Assembly: GCA_965662195.1 (NCBI GenBank)
Contig: CBFIHA010000007.1
Span: 1-64,000 of the forward strand
Source of the DNA: UBA1268 sp965662195
GTDB taxonomy: Bacteria > Planctomycetota > Planctomycetia > Pirellulales > UBA1268
DNA: 64,000 nucleotides
Reading direction: 5' to 3'
The notes beneath the pieces were generated by a model. The model saw only the letters and a list, made by a program, of their open reading frames with translations, made no database searches and was not told the DNA's origin. A program made the translations under genes and the position numbers. Below are positions 8,673-18,100 of the stretch, piece by piece (within the stretch, counting starts at the first letter, position 1; every line of letters starts with the position of its first letter).

Positions 8673-9152
8673 ATGTCTGATCGCATCCCGATGACAAAGG
8701 TTGGCTACGACAAGCTGAAGGCTGAGGCTGACCTGCTTGAACAGGAAGAAATGCCCAAGATCACCAAGCGGATCGCCGAGGCCCGCAGCGAGGGTGACCT
8801 GAGCGAAAACGCCGAGTATCACGGTGCCCGTGAGAGCCAGGGCATGCTCCAGGCCAAGATCAACCTGCTCCGCGACAAGCTGGCCCGGGCGGTGATTGTC
8901 GAGCGGCCCAAAGAGGCGGGCGACGAGGTTGTCTTTGGATCGACGGTGATCGTAAAGGACCTTGATTTTGGTGACGAAGAGACCTTCGTGCTCGTCGGTG
9001 CCGGCGAGGAAGATTACGATGCCGGCAAGATCAACGTTGCCAGTCCATTGGCGCAGGGGCTGATGGGCAGCAAGGTCGGCCAGAAGGTTGAAATCGACGT
9101 ACCGGCCGGCACGATGAAGTTTGAGATCCTCGAGGTTCGTTTCGACGACTGA
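8673..9152 (+). CDS. greA: Transcription elongation factor GreA
   Basis: A 159-residue protein of normal GreA length. The N-terminal coiled coil (residues 1-75) carries the tip motif SEGDLSENAEYHGARE, whose acidic residues enter the RNA polymerase secondary channel to stimulate transcript cleavage. The C-terminal FKBP-like domain includes GSTVIVKDLDFG and ASPLAQGLMGSKVGQ, the usual S-P-[IL]-x-x-[AG]-L-[LM]-G motif. The ribosome site is AGAGGAAA, seven bases before the ATG. A bulged hairpin lies after the stop, in front of the converging yggS-type gene. Confidence 0.96.
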   Translation: MSDRIPMTKVGYDKLKAEADLLEQEEMPKITKRIAEARSEGDLSENAEYHGARESQGMLQAKINLLRDKLARAVIVERPKEAGDEVVFGSTVIVKDLDFGDEETFVLVGAGEEDYDAGKINVASPLAQGLMGSKVGQKVEIDVPAGTMKFEILEVRFDD

Positions 9153-9158
9153 CTTCAC

Positions 9159-9188
9159 GGAAAGCTCGGGCCTCCTGCCCGACTTTCC
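9159..9188. terminator. Hairpin between greA and the converging gene
   Basis: GGAAAGCTCGGGC (9159-9171), loop CTCCT, GCCCGACTTTCC (9177-9188) pairs at twelve positions with one bulged C. It begins six bases after the greA stop and ends with TT. Its position between convergent genes fits a terminator for greA. Confidence 0.65.
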
Positions 9189-9316
9189 TTGGGCGGAAGG
9201 CCGCAAAGCCAAGGTTTGTGACGTTCTGCTGGCGCTCACGGGCGGCATCCGGCCGCCGGTTGGCAGTGTGGTGGGCGGCGCTACCAAAGTCGTGGTGTCA
9301 GGATTGCCACGACCGC

Positions 9317-10069
9317 TCACATAAGCCCTTCAAACAGCGCTGAGCCGATCCGTACCATGGTGCTACCCTCGAGGATGGCGGCCTCAAAGTCGCCGCTCAT
9401 GCCCATCGACAGTTCAGGCAGGCCGCCCGCTGCAGGAAAGCGACCAACAAGCTGATCACGTAACTCCCGCAGGCTGGCAAATTCCTGCCGGGGGTCACGG
9501 CCCGCCTCGGGATGACTCGCCATCCCCATGAGGCCCCGTAGCAGCAGGCCCGGCAGTCCACACACCGCGGTGATCAGTTCCGCCGCCGCTGCCGGCTGCA
9601 CGCCGCTGCGGGTGGCGTCACCTGACAGGTTGACCTCGATGAGCAGTTCACCCTCGTTGCCACTGGCCACCGCCTCGCGGCTAAGGGCCGCAGCTAGACG
9701 CTCGCTATCGACCGTGTGAATGAGTGGCCGGACAGCCAGGGTCCTGGCAGCCTTGTTTCGCTGGAGGTGACCGATCAGATGCCAGCGCGGCGGCAACGGT
9801 TCGTCGTCGAGCGCGGCAGCCTTTTCCCAGAGGGCCTGGGGACGGCTCTCACCAAGGTCACGGCAGCCGGCTGCCAGCACCGCCCGAGTCAGGGACAAGC
9901 CGACGTATTTGGTAACCCCAATGACGCGAACCGTGTCGGCCCCGCGGCCCGCCTGGCAGCAGGCGGCAGTTACCCGGTCTTTGACCGCCTGCAGGTTGTC
10001 GCGGCAGCGGGCCTCTGTTCCCGGCGAGGCCTCGCCAGATGCCGCCAAGTCGTGCTCAGCTGGCGTCAT
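9317..10069 (-). CDS. YggS/PROSC family pyridoxal-phosphate homeostasis protein
   Basis: A protein of about 250 residues with an alanine-racemase-type TIM barrel. The PLP lysine is in VRVIGVTKYV. The family signature HLIGHLQRNKA follows, then IHTVDSERLA, LIEVNLSGDATRSGV, LLRGLMGMASH and LSMGMSGDFEAAILEGSTMVR near the C-terminus. It binds PLP and buffers its free pool and amino-acid balance; no catalysis is known for the family. The ATG at 10069 has GGAGGT twelve bases upstream and overlaps the 3' end of the unknown gene before it by 14 bases, so the two are translationally coupled. Confidence 0.93.
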   Translation of the reverse strand: MTPAEHDLAASGEASPGTEARCRDNLQAVKDRVTAACCQAGRGADTVRVIGVTKYVGLSLTRAVLAAGCRDLGESRPQALWEKAAALDDEPLPPRWHLIGHLQRNKAARTLAVRPLIHTVDSERLAAALSREAVASGNEGELLIEVNLSGDATRSGVQPAAAAELITAVCGLPGLLLRGLMGMASHPEAGRDPRQEFASLRELRDQLVGRFPAAGGLPELSMGMSGDFEAAILEGSTMVRIGSALFEGLM

Positions 10070-11951
10070 GCTCGTTGAATACCTCCATCGACCGGACCGC
10101 CTCACCATCGGTACCGAAGCGACCGGCAAAAAATTCGCACGACAGGTTACAGCCTAGCAGGGTCCGATTACGGGATTCATCGAGGGTGCGGTAGATGAGC
10201 CACTGGTCTCGCACCGCCTGCACCCGATACCCAACTGCCTGGTCGTTAGCAAGCCGTTCCCGGGTGTCGGCCACGGTCAGCTGCCGCCAGGTCCGCTGGG
10301 ATTCGTCCGGCTGCCCGCGAAGCAGCTTGAGCCGCCGGGCGTCAAGATCGAGCCAGAGCGGAGCATAGAGCCGGCTGACCGAACTGGTCTGGCTGAGGAT
10401 CAGCCGTTGCCCATCGGCGACCAGGCTACTGCGGCCCCCGCGTTCCCCTTGACGCCACTCCGACAGGCCGAGAGGCAGGGCCAGAAACCTTGGTTTGAGG
10501 TCACAGCCGAAGATCTCGGTGGTCTCCTCACAGGCCTCAACGCCGATCGTCGGCGGCAGCATGAGCGTCGACTGGAAGCTGAGCGGCTTTCCAAGTTCCG
10601 CTGGCTCATCACCATAGCCGGCGGTCGGCAGGACGATGGCGTCGCCCAGCATGACAATGTTGTCCTCGGTCAAAACAAGCACCGCCCGTTCCAGCCGCAG
10701 GCCAGTGGCGAGGTCGGCCACCAGCTCAAAATAGACCGCCTCGTCGTTGGCTTCCCAACGGCTCGCCCTCCAGCCGCTCACCAAGGGGAGCCGGCTGCCT
10801 TCACGGTCGACTGCCTGCTCCCAGGGGCCCGCGACAACCAGCCGACTGCCGACGGCAATCTCAAGTACAGGCACATCGGTTTGATAGGTGACGAGCACCC
10901 GGACGGCATCCCGGGTCCAGCCGCTGCGGAGCACGGCAACCGCCGCCTCCTGGTCGTAAAACGATCCCGCCAGCAACCCCTTTTGGCTCCAACGACGGTC
11001 GCCCGTCAGGTCGCGCCCCTCGGTGACCGCCGTAACGGTCGCCGCCAGCTTCCGCCGGCCCCGCTGCGCCGCTCGGAGGAGCGGCGCAACCATCACACCC
11101 GACTCGGCCATGCCTGCCACCGCGGGACACCCGCGCCGGCCCAGCAACCGCACCGCAGCGGTGACCGCCTGGTCAAGGGCGTTGAGAGCGGCCTTGGGCA
11201 GGGGCGAGCCACCGGTTGCAGCGATCACTTCGCGGCACCGCAGCCAGCCACAGACCGTGTCGAGCATCTCCTCTGCAGTGCTGCATCGCAGCCCGCCGTT
11301 CGCACCGACGGTGGCGGCAATGTCCTGTTCAAGCTCATCCCGCACCACCGCCCCCAGTGCCCGGCAGCCCTCGACATCATCGAAAAGGCCCGCCAGTGTG
11401 ACCGCGAACGGAGCAGCCAGCCGGAAATCTCCCGCTCCGCTGCCCGCAGCCGGACCAGCCAGCCTCACCAGCCGCTCAAGCAGACCGCCGGCGGTGGCAT
11501 CGGCCTTTCGTTTCCGAACCAGCCAGGCAACCCCCCACGCAACCGCTTCGCAGGCTGCCCAGCGATCGGGTCCGTCGGCCACCTGGCTCGCCGCGTCGAG
11601 GCACTCGGCCAGCAGGACATTGCTCTGCCGCAGCCTTCGCTGATCACAGGGCTTACCGGTCAGCAGCCGGCTCAGCCGCCTGATCCGCTGGGCCAGGGGC
11701 CGTCCCTGGCAGCGGGCGGCAGCCTGGTCGAGTTGTTCGCCGAGTCGCTTCTTGGTCAACCGTCGCCCGGCCGCCAGCCGCTGTGGCCGGGTCGCTGATT
11801 GAGCCGCAGACCCCGGCTGCCGGTGGTTGTCGGCTGGGGCCATCGCGGCGGCGGCCGTGCCGTTGGCTGAGGCCTTCGCCGCCGTCGGCAGGCTGCCGTT
11901 GACGGCTCCGGCTTCTCGCTTCGGACGTTTGTTCTGTTTCACACCCGTCAT
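10056..11951 (-). CDS. Large hypothetical protein coupled to the yggS-type gene
   Basis: A 631-residue protein that I do not recognise. The first 55 residues are basic and low in complexity (Ala, Lys, Arg), followed by a basic helical stretch, RRLTKKRLGEQLDQ. Residues about 70-330 are Ala/Leu/Arg-rich helices resembling a helical toroid. The C-terminal half is beta-rich with many Trp, Arg and Asp residues (VLVLTEDNIVMLGDAIVLP, SSVSRLYAPLWLDLDARRLK, RNRTLLGCNLSCEFFAGRF). No signal peptide or membrane helix is seen. A helical first half and beta-sandwich second half recalls heparinase or alginate-lyase architecture, but no catalytic motif was identified, so I do not assign it. GAGGAG eight bases upstream of ATG 11951 fixes the start. 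Confidence 0.75.
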   Translation of the reverse strand: MTGVKQNKRPKREAGAVNGSLPTAAKASANGTAAAAMAPADNHRQPGSAAQSATRPQRLAAGRRLTKKRLGEQLDQAAARCQGRPLAQRIRRLSRLLTGKPCDQRRLRQSNVLLAECLDAASQVADGPDRWAACEAVAWGVAWLVRKRKADATAGGLLERLVRLAGPAAGSGAGDFRLAAPFAVTLAGLFDDVEGCRALGAVVRDELEQDIAATVGANGGLRCSTAEEMLDTVCGWLRCREVIAATGGSPLPKAALNALDQAVTAAVRLLGRRGCPAVAGMAESGVMVAPLLRAAQRGRRKLAATVTAVTEGRDLTGDRRWSQKGLLAGSFYDQEAAVAVLRSGWTRDAVRVLVTYQTDVPVLEIAVGSRLVVAGPWEQAVDREGSRLPLVSGWRASRWEANDEAVYFELVADLATGLRLERAVLVLTEDNIVMLGDAIVLPTAGYGDEPAELGKPLSFQSTLMLPPTIGVEACEETTEIFGCDLKPRFLALPLGLSEWRQGERGGRSSLVADGQRLILSQTSSVSRLYAPLWLDLDARRLKLLRGQPDESQRTWRQLTVADTRERLANDQAVGYRVQAVRDQWLIYRTLDESRNRTLLGCNLSCEFFAGRFGTDGEAVRSMEVFNEHDAS

Positions 11952-12131
11952 CGGACGTCTCCTCGCTCCGCTGATGCTCCGCAACCCGCAGCCCCCAGAG
12001 GGCAGCCATCCCAGACCGGCCGGAAAACCGTACGATGTCGGCTGTCGGCCCCAGGGTCGCCCCGACTATACCAGCCGTCGAATCAGCACGCGCCCATCCG
12101 TTGTCCATCACCGCCTTCCCGGGGGAATGCC

Positions 12132-12851
12132 ATGCCGCCCGTTATCCGCCACCCCAGTGCCGCGCGGGCATTCAGCTGCCTCGTTGCTGCCAGCATGCTT
12201 TCGCAGCCAGTCCTTGCCGGCGAGCCCGCTGCCGGTGACCGGCACCCCGACCTCCAGCGACTCGCAGCTGACGCCTCGGTCTGGATCGACCTGCCGGGCA
12301 AGCAGGTGATTGTCGGAGGCCGCATCGCCCTCGCCGATGGGCCGATCGAGTTCTTCGCCTGTCCCCGGAAAACCAAAGAACACGAGTCGGTCGTGGTCGT
12401 CGATGCCCCAGCCCGGCTGGTCCATACGGCGCTGCTCGCGATTGGCCTCGAGCCGGGCAGGCCAGCCTCATTCGCCGAGGAATACACGCCGGCAACCGGT
12501 CCGGCCGTGGCAATCGAGGTCTGCTGGCAGGACGCCACGGGCCCGCACCGCGTGCCCGCTCAGCAGTGGGTGCGGGACAGCCGTACGGGCAAACAACTCG
12601 ACTGCAACTGGGTGTTCGCCGGCAGCCAGTTCTGGAAGGACCCGTCCAGTGGGATCGAGTACTACCAGGCCGATGGCGGAGATCTGGTCTGCGTCTCGAA
12701 TTTCCCCACCGCCATGCTCGATCTGCCCATCGCCAGTTCACAGGCCAATGAGGCGTTACTGTTCGAGGCATTTGCCGACCGCATCCCGCCACGGGGTACC
12801 GCGGTTGAGCTGATCTTCTCCGCCGCGTCCGGCCAGCCAAAAAAACCGTGA
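12132..12851 (+). CDS. Secreted YdjY-domain protein
   Basis: A 239-residue protein with a signal peptide (h-region FSCLVAASMLSQPVLAG, cleavage near residue 30). The mature part matches the YdjY domain: VWIDLPGKQVIVGGRIALAD, the signature CPRKTKEHESVVVV, then ARLVHTALLAIGLEPG, and near the end a W-x-F-A-G-S-x-F element (NWVFAGSQFWKDP). E. coli ydjY encodes a putative ferredoxin-like protein; in planctomycetes the domain is common in secreted proteins of unknown role. It stands alone, converging with hemQ seven bases away. The domain call is good; the function is unknown. Confidence 0.82.
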   Translation: MPPVIRHPSAARAFSCLVAASMLSQPVLAGEPAAGDRHPDLQRLAADASVWIDLPGKQVIVGGRIALADGPIEFFACPRKTKEHESVVVVDAPARLVHTALLAIGLEPGRPASFAEEYTPATGPAVAIEVCWQDATGPHRVPAQQWVRDSRTGKQLDCNWVFAGSQFWKDPSSGIEYYQADGGDLVCVSNFPTAMLDLPIASSQANEALLFEAFADRIPPRGTAVELIFSAASGQPKKP

Positions 12852-12857
12852 CACCGC

Positions 12858-13748
12858 CTACCCCACCAGCCGGCAATGCCGCAGGATCTGATCGGCCGTG
12901 GCAATATAGCCGGTGTAGAAGGGACCAAATTCAGCGTAGCGGGCGCTCGCCTCGTCGAACCGCATCGTGTAGACGATCTCCTTGAGAAACTCGGGCCGGC
13001 GGGCCCAGAGCGTCACGCCCCACTCCCAGTCGTCAAGCCCGACCGAGACGGTGATCAGCTGACTGACCTTGCCGCCAAACTTCATGCCGCTGGCCCCGTG
13101 CTCGGCCATCAGCCGGCTCCGCTCCGAGAACGGCAGGGTGAACCAGTTCTCACCGACCTTGCGTTTCTTGTTCATTGGATAGAAGCAGGCACAGGGCCAG
13201 GCCGGGAAGTCGGGCTCGAGCCGGGCCTTGTGCATCATCGGCTCCCGGGCGGCGTAGCCCTGCACCTTGGCCTTGTAGCTTGGGCTCTCCGGGTCTTCGC
13301 CGTGTTTGATGAGCTTGGCGGCAAATTGCTCGACTGTTGGCAGGTATTCGCTCACCTCAGTGAGGCCGACGAACGAATAGGTCGGCACGATCGCCGGTCC
13401 CAGCGGGCTAGCCAGCAGCCGCTGGTGGACGGCATCGACCTTGTGTGGCGATGGGTCGAGCGCCATCAGGCCGAAGTCTGCCTTGTGCCCCGGCACTATC
13501 CACTTCTGTAGCCGCAGCGGCTGATCGGCATCACCGTCGAGAATCTCGCGGAAGGCGGCCAGCCCGGCCTCGTGGTCAGCCGTCGACAGCCCAACCAGAA
13601 AGGCCCGATCGAAGCGGTAAAACGTATGCGTGCAGTGCCAGCCAATCGTCGGCTCGACCGAGACGGCGTCGTCTCCGGCCACGCTGCCGGGCCGGGCGGC
13701 GGCTGGACGGTGCCCGGCGGGGGGCTGTTCGGTGGTCTGCTGGCTCAT
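12858..13748 (-). CDS. hemQ: Coproheme decarboxylase / HemQ (chlorite dismutase family)
   Basis: A 296-residue protein that converts coproheme III to haem b in the coproporphyrin-dependent pathway. The family core is clear: HTFYRFDRAFL at the start of the ferredoxin-like fold, then FYPMNKKRKVGENWFTLPF (contains the radical-bearing Tyr), the haem-ligand His in LMAEHGASGMKF, and GLDDWEWGVTLW. The first 35 residues are a Ser/Pro/Ala-rich tail. The ATG at 13748 is chosen because the longer frame is compositionally unlike the protein. Other haem genes are not in view. The family also includes true chlorite dismutases, but the Tyr-Pro-Met-x-Lys-Lys-Arg motif favours HemQ. Confidence 0.92.
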   Translation of the reverse strand: MSQQTTEQPPAGHRPAAARPGSVAGDDAVSVEPTIGWHCTHTFYRFDRAFLVGLSTADHEAGLAAFREILDGDADQPLRLQKWIVPGHKADFGLMALDPSPHKVDAVHQRLLASPLGPAIVPTYSFVGLTEVSEYLPTVEQFAAKLIKHGEDPESPSYKAKVQGYAAREPMMHKARLEPDFPAWPCACFYPMNKKRKVGENWFTLPFSERSRLMAEHGASGMKFGGKVSQLITVSVGLDDWEWGVTLWARRPEFLKEIVYTMRFDEASARYAEFGPFYTGYIATADQILRHCRLVG

Positions 13749-13966
13749 CGGCTGATGCTCACTGTTGGGGGGTTTCGGGCAAAAAACGGCGATGGGATGG
13801 CCGCATCGGGCCGGGCACCGATGCCCTGCCGCCGGCAGCGGGCAAGGCCACAGGTTCCCGCGGCATCCCTCCACCCGTTAGGATAGCAGGGAGGGAAGTT
13901 ATTCGGAGATGATCTTCCAAACCGGGTCCGCCCGGTCGCACGGTTCGCCGTCAACAGGAGAGACCA

Positions 13967-14239
13967 ATGGGACAGGCAATAGTCGATCCGCAGGAACTGC
14001 GACGCTTCGCATCGCGGCTGCGGCACTTCAGCACCGAGGTGATGGCACAAATGCAGACGGTCCAGCGGCAGTTGCAGGCCCTGTCATCGACCTGGCGGGA
14101 TCAGGAACACCAGAAGTTCGCCGAAGACTTCGAGCAGCAACTGACCACCTTCGCCCGGTTCGTTGAGTCAACCGGTGAATACGTCCCCTATCTGATCCGC
14201 AAGGCGGAGCGGGTCGAGGAATACCAGCAGCAACGCTAA
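13967..14239 (+). CDS. WXG100-like protein A (W-x-D variant)
   Basis: A 90-residue, all-helical protein without a signal peptide. It has the helix-turn-helix pattern of WXG100/ESAT-6 proteins, with the turn at W43: LSSTWRDQEHQKFAEDF. In place of W-x-G it has W-R-D. The signature T-W-x-D-x5-F-x-E-D-F recurs exactly in the 78-residue protein at 14857. WXG100 proteins are substrates and structural partners of type VII secretion, driven by FtsK/SpoIIIE ATPases, and one is encoded 1 kb downstream. AGGAG stands upstream of the ATG. It is the first gene of a four-gene run. Family membership is by motif and context only. Confidence 0.8.
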   Translation: MGQAIVDPQELRRFASRLRHFSTEVMAQMQTVQRQLQALSSTWRDQEHQKFAEDFEQQLTTFARFVESTGEYVPYLIRKAERVEEYQQQR

Positions 14240-14269
14240 CAGCCACCGTCCCGGAGCCCTGCGACAGCG

Positions 14270-14860
14270 ATGTCCACCCAGGCAGACGTCAAATCGGTCG
14301 ATACGCTGGCCTTTTTCAGGGCAGCCCTGATCGCTTACGCCCATGAGTCGGGGCAGGCGGTGGCCGACGTCGAAATCGAGGGGCAGCGAGGCATCGACTT
14401 CATCACGGTCGACCGGGCCGGTTACTGGAAGGCGGAGATTCGCCGGGCGGCCGAAGCAGTCAATCAGGCAATCAAAGACCTTGAGTATTGCCGGGCCTAC
14501 AAAAAGGTTGGTGACAACACACCGTCGTGCATCGAAGAAAAGAAGGCCCTCGAAAAGGCCCGCAAACGGCTGGCCCAGGCGGAGGAAAAGGCCGAACTGG
14601 TCCGCCGCTGGACTCCGGTGGTGCTCCAGCAGTTCCGGGAGGCCTGCGTGCGGCTGGTGCGATTTCGGGAGGTGCTCGATGTCGAGTGTCCGCGGGCGAT
14701 TGCCGCAATTGACCGCAAGATCAAGGCACTCGACGACTATCGCACGGTCACCGGCCCGCAGGGCCGGGCCGGCGGTGGGTCGGGGGAGTCCCCAGCCGTC
14801 ACCCGTCAACTCGATGAGTCCGAGGAGGAGGCCGTGGCCCCGGAGATAGATGACGCATGA
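14270..14860 (+). CDS. Coiled-coil protein of a WXG100/FtsK locus
   Basis: A 196-residue protein that I do not recognise as a named family. Residues about 45-170 form long charged helices (for example KKALEKARKRLAQAEEKAEL), and the C-terminal 30 residues are acidic and disordered. No signal peptide or membrane helix is seen. Two Cys residues in the middle (YCRAYKKVGDNTPSCIEE) may bond the helices. Its stop overlaps the start of the next gene (ATGA at 14857-14860), so it is coupled to the second WXG-like gene. It could be a chaperone, adaptor or longer secreted partner of the system (inference). Confidence 0.72.
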   Translation: MSTQADVKSVDTLAFFRAALIAYAHESGQAVADVEIEGQRGIDFITVDRAGYWKAEIRRAAEAVNQAIKDLEYCRAYKKVGDNTPSCIEEKKALEKARKRLAQAEEKAELVRRWTPVVLQQFREACVRLVRFREVLDVECPRAIAAIDRKIKALDDYRTVTGPQGRAGGGSGESPAVTRQLDESEEEAVAPEIDDA

Positions 14861-15093
14861 GTGCCTGTGACCTGTCCAGCGGAGCAGCCAAACTGGCCCT
14901 GTCGCTGAAGCACCTGGGGATCAAATGGGAACAGGCGGGCGACACCTGGAACGACTCGACCGCCAAGCAGTTCCATGAGGATTTTCTCATCCCTCTGACT
15001 CCCGAGGTGAAACAGACCCTCGAAGCCATCGGTCGCCTGGCCGAGGTCCTCGACCGTGCCGAACGGGATGTCGGCGACCAGACCACCTTCTAG
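14857..15093 (+). CDS. WXG100-like protein B (W-x-D variant)
   Basis: A 78-residue helical protein whose turn, GDTWNDSTAKQFHEDF, carries the same T-W-x-D-x5-F-x-E-D-F signature as the protein at 13967. The two may form the heterodimer typical of type VII substrate pairs. The short first helix (about 25 residues) makes it smaller than classical WXG100 proteins. It starts inside the stop of the coiled-coil gene and ends 55 bases before the ATPase gene. It is real because of its coupling, strand and shared motif, not because of length. Confidence 0.75.
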   Translation: MSACDLSSGAAKLALSLKHLGIKWEQAGDTWNDSTAKQFHEDFLIPLTPEVKQTLEAIGRLAEVLDRAERDVGDQTTF

Positions 15094-15148
15094 CCTTCTC
15101 TCCACTCGTCTGCATCGCCGGTGAATCGACCGCGTTTGCCCAATCACC

Positions 15149-18100
15149 ATGGCTCTCCATTCAACCAACGACACCACCCCCGAAATCACTCCCACGGCCG
15201 ATCGGTCCTGCTATGACCGCGACGTACTCCGTGAGCAGCTGACCATCCTTCGCCGTGAGGCCGCCGCCCGAGTCGCGGCCGAAACCGAAATCAACTCGGC
15301 GTTCGACGCTGCGAGGAAAAAACTCGAAACCAAGGCCGCAGCGGCCATCCAGACCATTCAGCAGCAGTGCGACCAGCAGACGGCTGCCTTCCAGGCCGAC
15401 TTTGCCAAGGACGCCGCCCGGCTCGATGGGCAGATTGAAGCCGAGCAGCGGGCCCTCGACGATAAGCGTGACAGGCTCAACGCCAAGATCATCCGTGAGT
15501 GGAAGGAGGGCGAGGAAGAACGCAAAGACGATCTGCAGTACGAGGAGATCTCGCTCAAGGAACATCACCAGCAGCAGCGGGAGGATGCCGAAAAGGCGGC
15601 AAACCGGGCCTCGGATTCGCTTGGCCAGACGGTCGAGAAGGTCGAGCAAGCGGTCGAAAAGACCCGGCAGACGCTCACCCGTTGGGGCGTCGCCGCCCCG
15701 TTGATCGATGCATCGCGCACGCCTGACCTCTCGGCCGCTGCCGAGGCGACCGATGAGGCGGCGGAAGACGGGCCGGCAACCACCGGGCCGACGGCTGTAG
15801 TTGACACGGCGGCCGGGATGCCGGACGAGCCTCCCCTGCCAACCGGCAAGGAGCTTTTCAGTTATTTTCAAGAGCTGGCCGACTCCGTAACCGCCGAGGC
15901 GCGACAAATCCGCCGGCTCCCCAGTGGCCGCTGGGCTTTTGGCGACGGTGTCGCCGCGGTGGTGTTCATCGTGCCAATCCTCCTGGCGATCGTCGCTGCG
16001 ACGGCCGTTGCCTTCGGCTCACCCGCGGGGCTGGCCGGCATGTCAAACCCGCTGGCGGCTATCGCTGCCGGCCTGGTCCCCTTGGTGCTGGGCATCGGTG
16101 GTGGGCTTGTCTGGCAGCGGCAGAAGGCTGGCCAGGCCCGCCGAGAAGCAGCTGACCTGATCGCCGAGTTGGCCGCCAACCGAGCCCGGTTGGCGCGTTG
16201 CGTGCAGGCCTGTCGGGCGGCCGTTGCGAAAAAACTCGATCGCCAGTTCGCCAAGCTTGATAACGAGTTTGTGACCGGCGGCCGAAAACGCGACGATCTC
16301 GTCAGCACCGCTGGCAGCGCAGCTGTCTCCAGCCGGGACAAAGCCCTGTCGGACCTCGAGACGCAATACCAGAGCAAGCTTGCGGCATTGGAAACGAAGA
16401 AGCAGCGGGGCCGACAGGCCCTCGAGGAAACCTATCCCGCCAAGATCACAGCAGCCGCGCGTGAGCGGGACGACAAGATCGCCACCCTCACGGGCCGACG
16501 GGAAGAGCAGCAGGCGACGATTCAACACCAGCGGGACGAACGCTGGGCCGCCATGACCGCCGCCTGGCGGTCAGCTCGGGAAACGACGGCAGCGGTCTAC
16601 GCCGCGGTCGAGGCGATCGACGCGGATGCCTTCCAGCCCTGGGAATCGCTCGCCGACGGCTCGGCCGATCTGCCCAATATCAGCCCACCAGGCCTGCGGT
16701 TTGGCAGGCTGAGTCTCTCGATGGCCGGCATCCCGGGCGGGATATCACCACACGAGGAACTCAACTGCTTCGGGCCCGCCAGTTGGCAGCAGCCCGCGTT
16801 CACGCCCTTTCCCGACGCGGCGGGCCTGGTCATCCGCACATCGCCCGATCAGAAGGAGATTGCCTCAGACATGATCCAGGCCCTGATGCTGCGGATCGCG
16901 GCGGGCCTGCCTCCGGGCCAGAGCCGGTTCACGATCATCGACCCGCTGGGGCTGGGCAAACAGTTCGCTGGCTTCATGCACCTTGCCGACCATGACGAAC
17001 TGCTGGTGACCAGCCGCATCTGGACCGAACCGACGCAGATCGAGCAGCGGTTGGCCGACGTGACCGAGCAGATGGAACTGGTGATCCAGAAGTACCTCCG
17101 GAATGAGTACAGCTCGATCGGCGCCTACAACGCTGAGGCCGAGGTGCCCGAGCCCTATCGGTTTGTCGTGGTGGCCAATTTCCCGGCCAACTTCACCGAG
17201 ACCGCTGCGCGGCGCCTGGCCAGCATCGCCGCCTCGGGGGCCCGTTGCGGCGTCTACCCGATCGTCTCGCTCGACACCACGGCCCAACTGCCGTCAAACT
17301 TCAGCCTCAGCGACTTCGACACCCACACCACGGCGGTGACGCTCAAGGGTGGAAAATTCACCTGGGTCGACCCGGAATTTTCCCGGTGGCCACTCGCCGC
17401 CGAAAAGTCTCCCAACGACCAGATCTTCACCCAGATTGTCCAACGGGTCGGCAAAGCAGCCGTGGCGGCCAAACGGGTCGAGGTGCCCTTCGACCGGGTC
17501 GCCCCACCTGAGGACAAATGGTGGACCGGCGATACGGCAAAGGAGATCGTGGTACCGCTTGGCCCCGCCGGCGCAAAGAAAACGCTCTCCATGCGGCTGG
17601 GCAAGGGGACCAGTCAGCACATGCTGATCGCGGGCAAGACCGGCTCCGGCAAGTCGACCATGATGCACGCCCTGATCACAAACCTGGCGCTCATCTACAG
17701 CCCCAATGAAATTCAGTTCTATCTCATCGACTTCAAGAAGGGCGTTGAGTTCAAACTCTACGACCATTACCGGCTGCCGCATGCCCGGGTTATAGCCATC
17801 GAAAGCGAACGGGAGTTCGGCCTGTCGGTGCTGCAACAACTTGACCGGGAACTGAAACGCCGCGGTGATCTGTTCCGCCAACTCTCGGTGCAGGATCTGG
17901 CCGGCTACCGGGCCAGCGGCCACCCCGATCCGATGCCCCGGGTCATGCTCATCATCGATGAGTTTCAGGAACTCTTCGTCGAAGATGACAAGCTTGCCCA
18001 GGACTGCTCGCTGGTGCTCGACCGGCTGGTCCGCCAGGGCCGGGCCTTCGGCATGCATGTGCTGCTCGGATCCCAGACCCTCGGTGGCTCCTACAGCCTG

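Noticed and set aside
10407..11798. A 463-codon plus-strand open frame opposite the 631-residue unknown gene
   Set aside because: The minus-strand gene has a good ribosome site and is coupled to the yggS-type gene. The antisense frame is Gln/Pro/Arg-rich and lacks a start context.
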